Origin: CAZWVA01 sp964636885
Lineage (GTDB): Bacteria > Desulfobacterota_D > UBA1144 > Nemesobacterales > CSP1-2
Assembly (NCBI GenBank): GCA_964636885.1
Contig: CAZWVA010000027.1
Span: forward strand, 1 to 32,641
DNA: 32,641 nt
Direction of reading: 5' to 3'
Within the stretch, counting starts at the first letter, position 1; each line of letters starts with the position of its first letter. Positions 31,481 through 32,641 of this stretch are shown here, piece by piece. The notes under the pieces are model-generated. The model worked only from the letters and a program-made list of their open reading frames with translations. It did no database searches and was not told the origin of the DNA. The translations under genes and the position numbers were made by a program.

Positions 31481-32541
31481 GAGGTTTGAAACAGGAGGAG
31501 CTCCGAACTAAACCCAGGGCCGAGTGCGGAGATTAAACCGTAATCACCGGGACTGAATCTCCCATCCTCAAGGAACTCCTTTAGGACGTAGAGCACTGTA
31601 GGCGAAGACATGTTTCCATGTTCCCTCAAGACCTTTCTCGAATACACGAGTTCGCCGTTTGGTAGATCTAGAGATTCCTCATAGGAGCTTATGACCTTGG
31701 GTCCCCCTGGGTGAACGACAAAGTGTGTGATGTCTGAGATGGCTAGGCCATGTCTCCCTATGAATTCCTCGACGTTTGATCTTAGGTACCTCCTTACGAT
31801 TGATGGAATGTCCTTACTGAATATCACCTTAAAACCTGTATCCGCTATCTCCCAGCCCATAACGTCCAGGGAATCGTAGTATATAGTCGAGTGAGAATCG
31901 ATTAGATTTATACCCTTGAGATCGAATAACCTGTGTTTTCTACCGACTATAAGTGCCGCCGCTGCCCCGTCGGAAAAAAGGGCTGTGGCCACGATGTGGC
32001 TTTTAGAGTAGTCGTCTCTATGAAAGGCCATGCTACATATCTCAAGGGCTATTAGAAGCACCGCACCTTCGGGAAAGGCGGTCGTATACTCAAGTGCACG
32101 GCTTAATCCGACGGCTCCCCCAACGCATCCCAACCCCCAGATGGGGGTTCTCTTTAAGTGCACATCGAGTCTGAGTTCGTTAATGAGCAAGGCGTCTATG
32201 CTTGGGGTTGAGATACCGGTGCTTGATACAAACACCATGTGATCGAAATCGGAGAATGCAGCACCTATCCCTTCCATACACCCGACTACGGCGGCTTTAG
32301 ATAGGCTACAGGCGTTTCTTATGTAGGAATCGTTTCTCTCCTTAAAACCGCATTGTTTACTAAACCATTCCCTTGGCTGTGTGAAGTGCCTTATCTCTAT
32401 GGTGGAATTGTCAAAGACGCTTATCAGTCTCTCTATATCCTCCCGTGAGTGTGAGAAGAGCCGATGTATGAAATCCCTTGCCTCGGTTTGATTGAATTTG
32501 TAGGGGGCGTCTGCTACGCCAACGGAAACCACCTTTGCCAT
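31477..32541 (-). CDS. bpsA: Type III polyketide synthase (chalcone/stilbene-synthase fold), BpsA-like
   Basis: A 354-residue thiolase-fold enzyme with the full Cys-His-Asn triad: Cys139 (WGLGCVGGAVG), His277 (HFVVHPGGPK) and Asn310 (REHGNMSSPTV). In bacteria such enzymes usually extend fatty-acyl starters with malonyl-CoA to alkylpyrones or alkylresorcinols. It is translationally coupled to the bpsB-like methyltransferase. ATG 32541 has only a weak SD (TAGGGT). A membrane or redox lipid product is likely, but the starter and product cannot be read from the sequence. Confidence 0.93.
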   Translation of the reverse strand: MAKVVSVGVADAPYKFNQTEARDFIHRLFSHSREDIERLISVFDNSTIEIRHFTQPREWFSKQCGFKERNDSYIRNACSLSKAAVVGCMEGIGAAFSDFDHMVFVSSTGISTPSIDALLINELRLDVHLKRTPIWGLGCVGGAVGLSRALEYTTAFPEGAVLLIALEICSMAFHRDDYSKSHIVATALFSDGAAAALIVGRKHRLFDLKGINLIDSHSTIYYDSLDVMGWEIADTGFKVIFSKDIPSIVRRYLRSNVEEFIGRHGLAISDITHFVVHPGGPKVISSYEESLDLPNGELVYSRKVLREHGNMSSPTVLYVLKEFLEDGRFSPGDYGLISALGPGFSSELLLFQTS

Positions 32542-32641
32542 ATTTTGTTACCCTATTTAGAAAACGCCTAAGTCAATACGAATCTTAAAATCATAGATAA
32601 TACTAGAGCCGATAGGTTAGGAATAGGAACCCGCTATCTAA

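Overview
The window comes from the chromosome of a diderm bacterium. An OmpA/Pal-type lipoprotein, a second lipoprotein, housekeeping genes (thrC, metH, hemB, ppc, pyc), frequent AGG/AGA/ATA codons and moderate GC suggest a Desulfobacterota-, Nitrospirota- or candidate-phylum-like lineage. The sequence alone does not fix the taxon, and no rRNA or tRNA gene was found.

Layout: (1) 1-2784, minus strand: a truncated DUF4398/OmpA lipoprotein, a CysO-like ubiquitin-fold sulfur carrier behind threonine synthase (thrC), and a small OB-fold-like lipoprotein. (2) 2864-6951, plus strand: an unrecognised 93-residue protein and a full-length cobalamin-dependent methionine synthase (metH) that appears to be leaderless. 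(3) 18188 down to 6970, minus strand: an 11.2-kb defence-type operon. (4) 18.5-23.6 kb: a receiver-like protein, a HAD hydrolase, a half-size EamA transporter, a DUF4177-like protein, hemB, an ArsR regulator with a promoter/operator, two small proteins and a nitroreductase with a strong operator-like array. (5) 23.9-30.5 kb, plus strand: PEP carboxylase, a two-TM mini-protein and single-chain pyruvate carboxylase, two anaplerotic enzymes side by side. (6) 30.5-32.6 kb: a decayed TPR fragment, then a bpsA-bpsB pair (type III polyketide synthase plus ICMT-family methyltransferase).

The most interesting part is region 3. The core is a SNF2-type helicase with a DUF3883 end, a DUF1156 DNA methyltransferase and a DUF499 ATPase, a methylation-linked defence set related in spirit to DISARM but without DrmB or a PLD nuclease. 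Every junction between core parts, and the middle of the methyltransferase itself, is occupied by small cassettes: two S23/IVP four-helix-bundle genes and two MntA-HepT (MNT-HEPN) toxin-antitoxin pairs. Most genes are joined by 4-base ATGA overlaps. The methyltransferase is cut into an N half (SAM motif I) and a C half (DPPY motif IV) by one MntA-HepT pair. The second pair is bracketed by a 17-bp direct repeat that copies the ribosome-binding site and start of the DUF499 gene.

The same region, 10.26-15.70 kb, carries at least 17 degenerate heptanucleotide arrays in four sequence flavours. Many are inverted pairs, most lie in frame inside the methyltransferase and helicase, and arrays bracket both S23 genes. 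A different 28-bp palindrome sits in frame in the DUF499 gene. None of these arrays was seen in the rest of the window.
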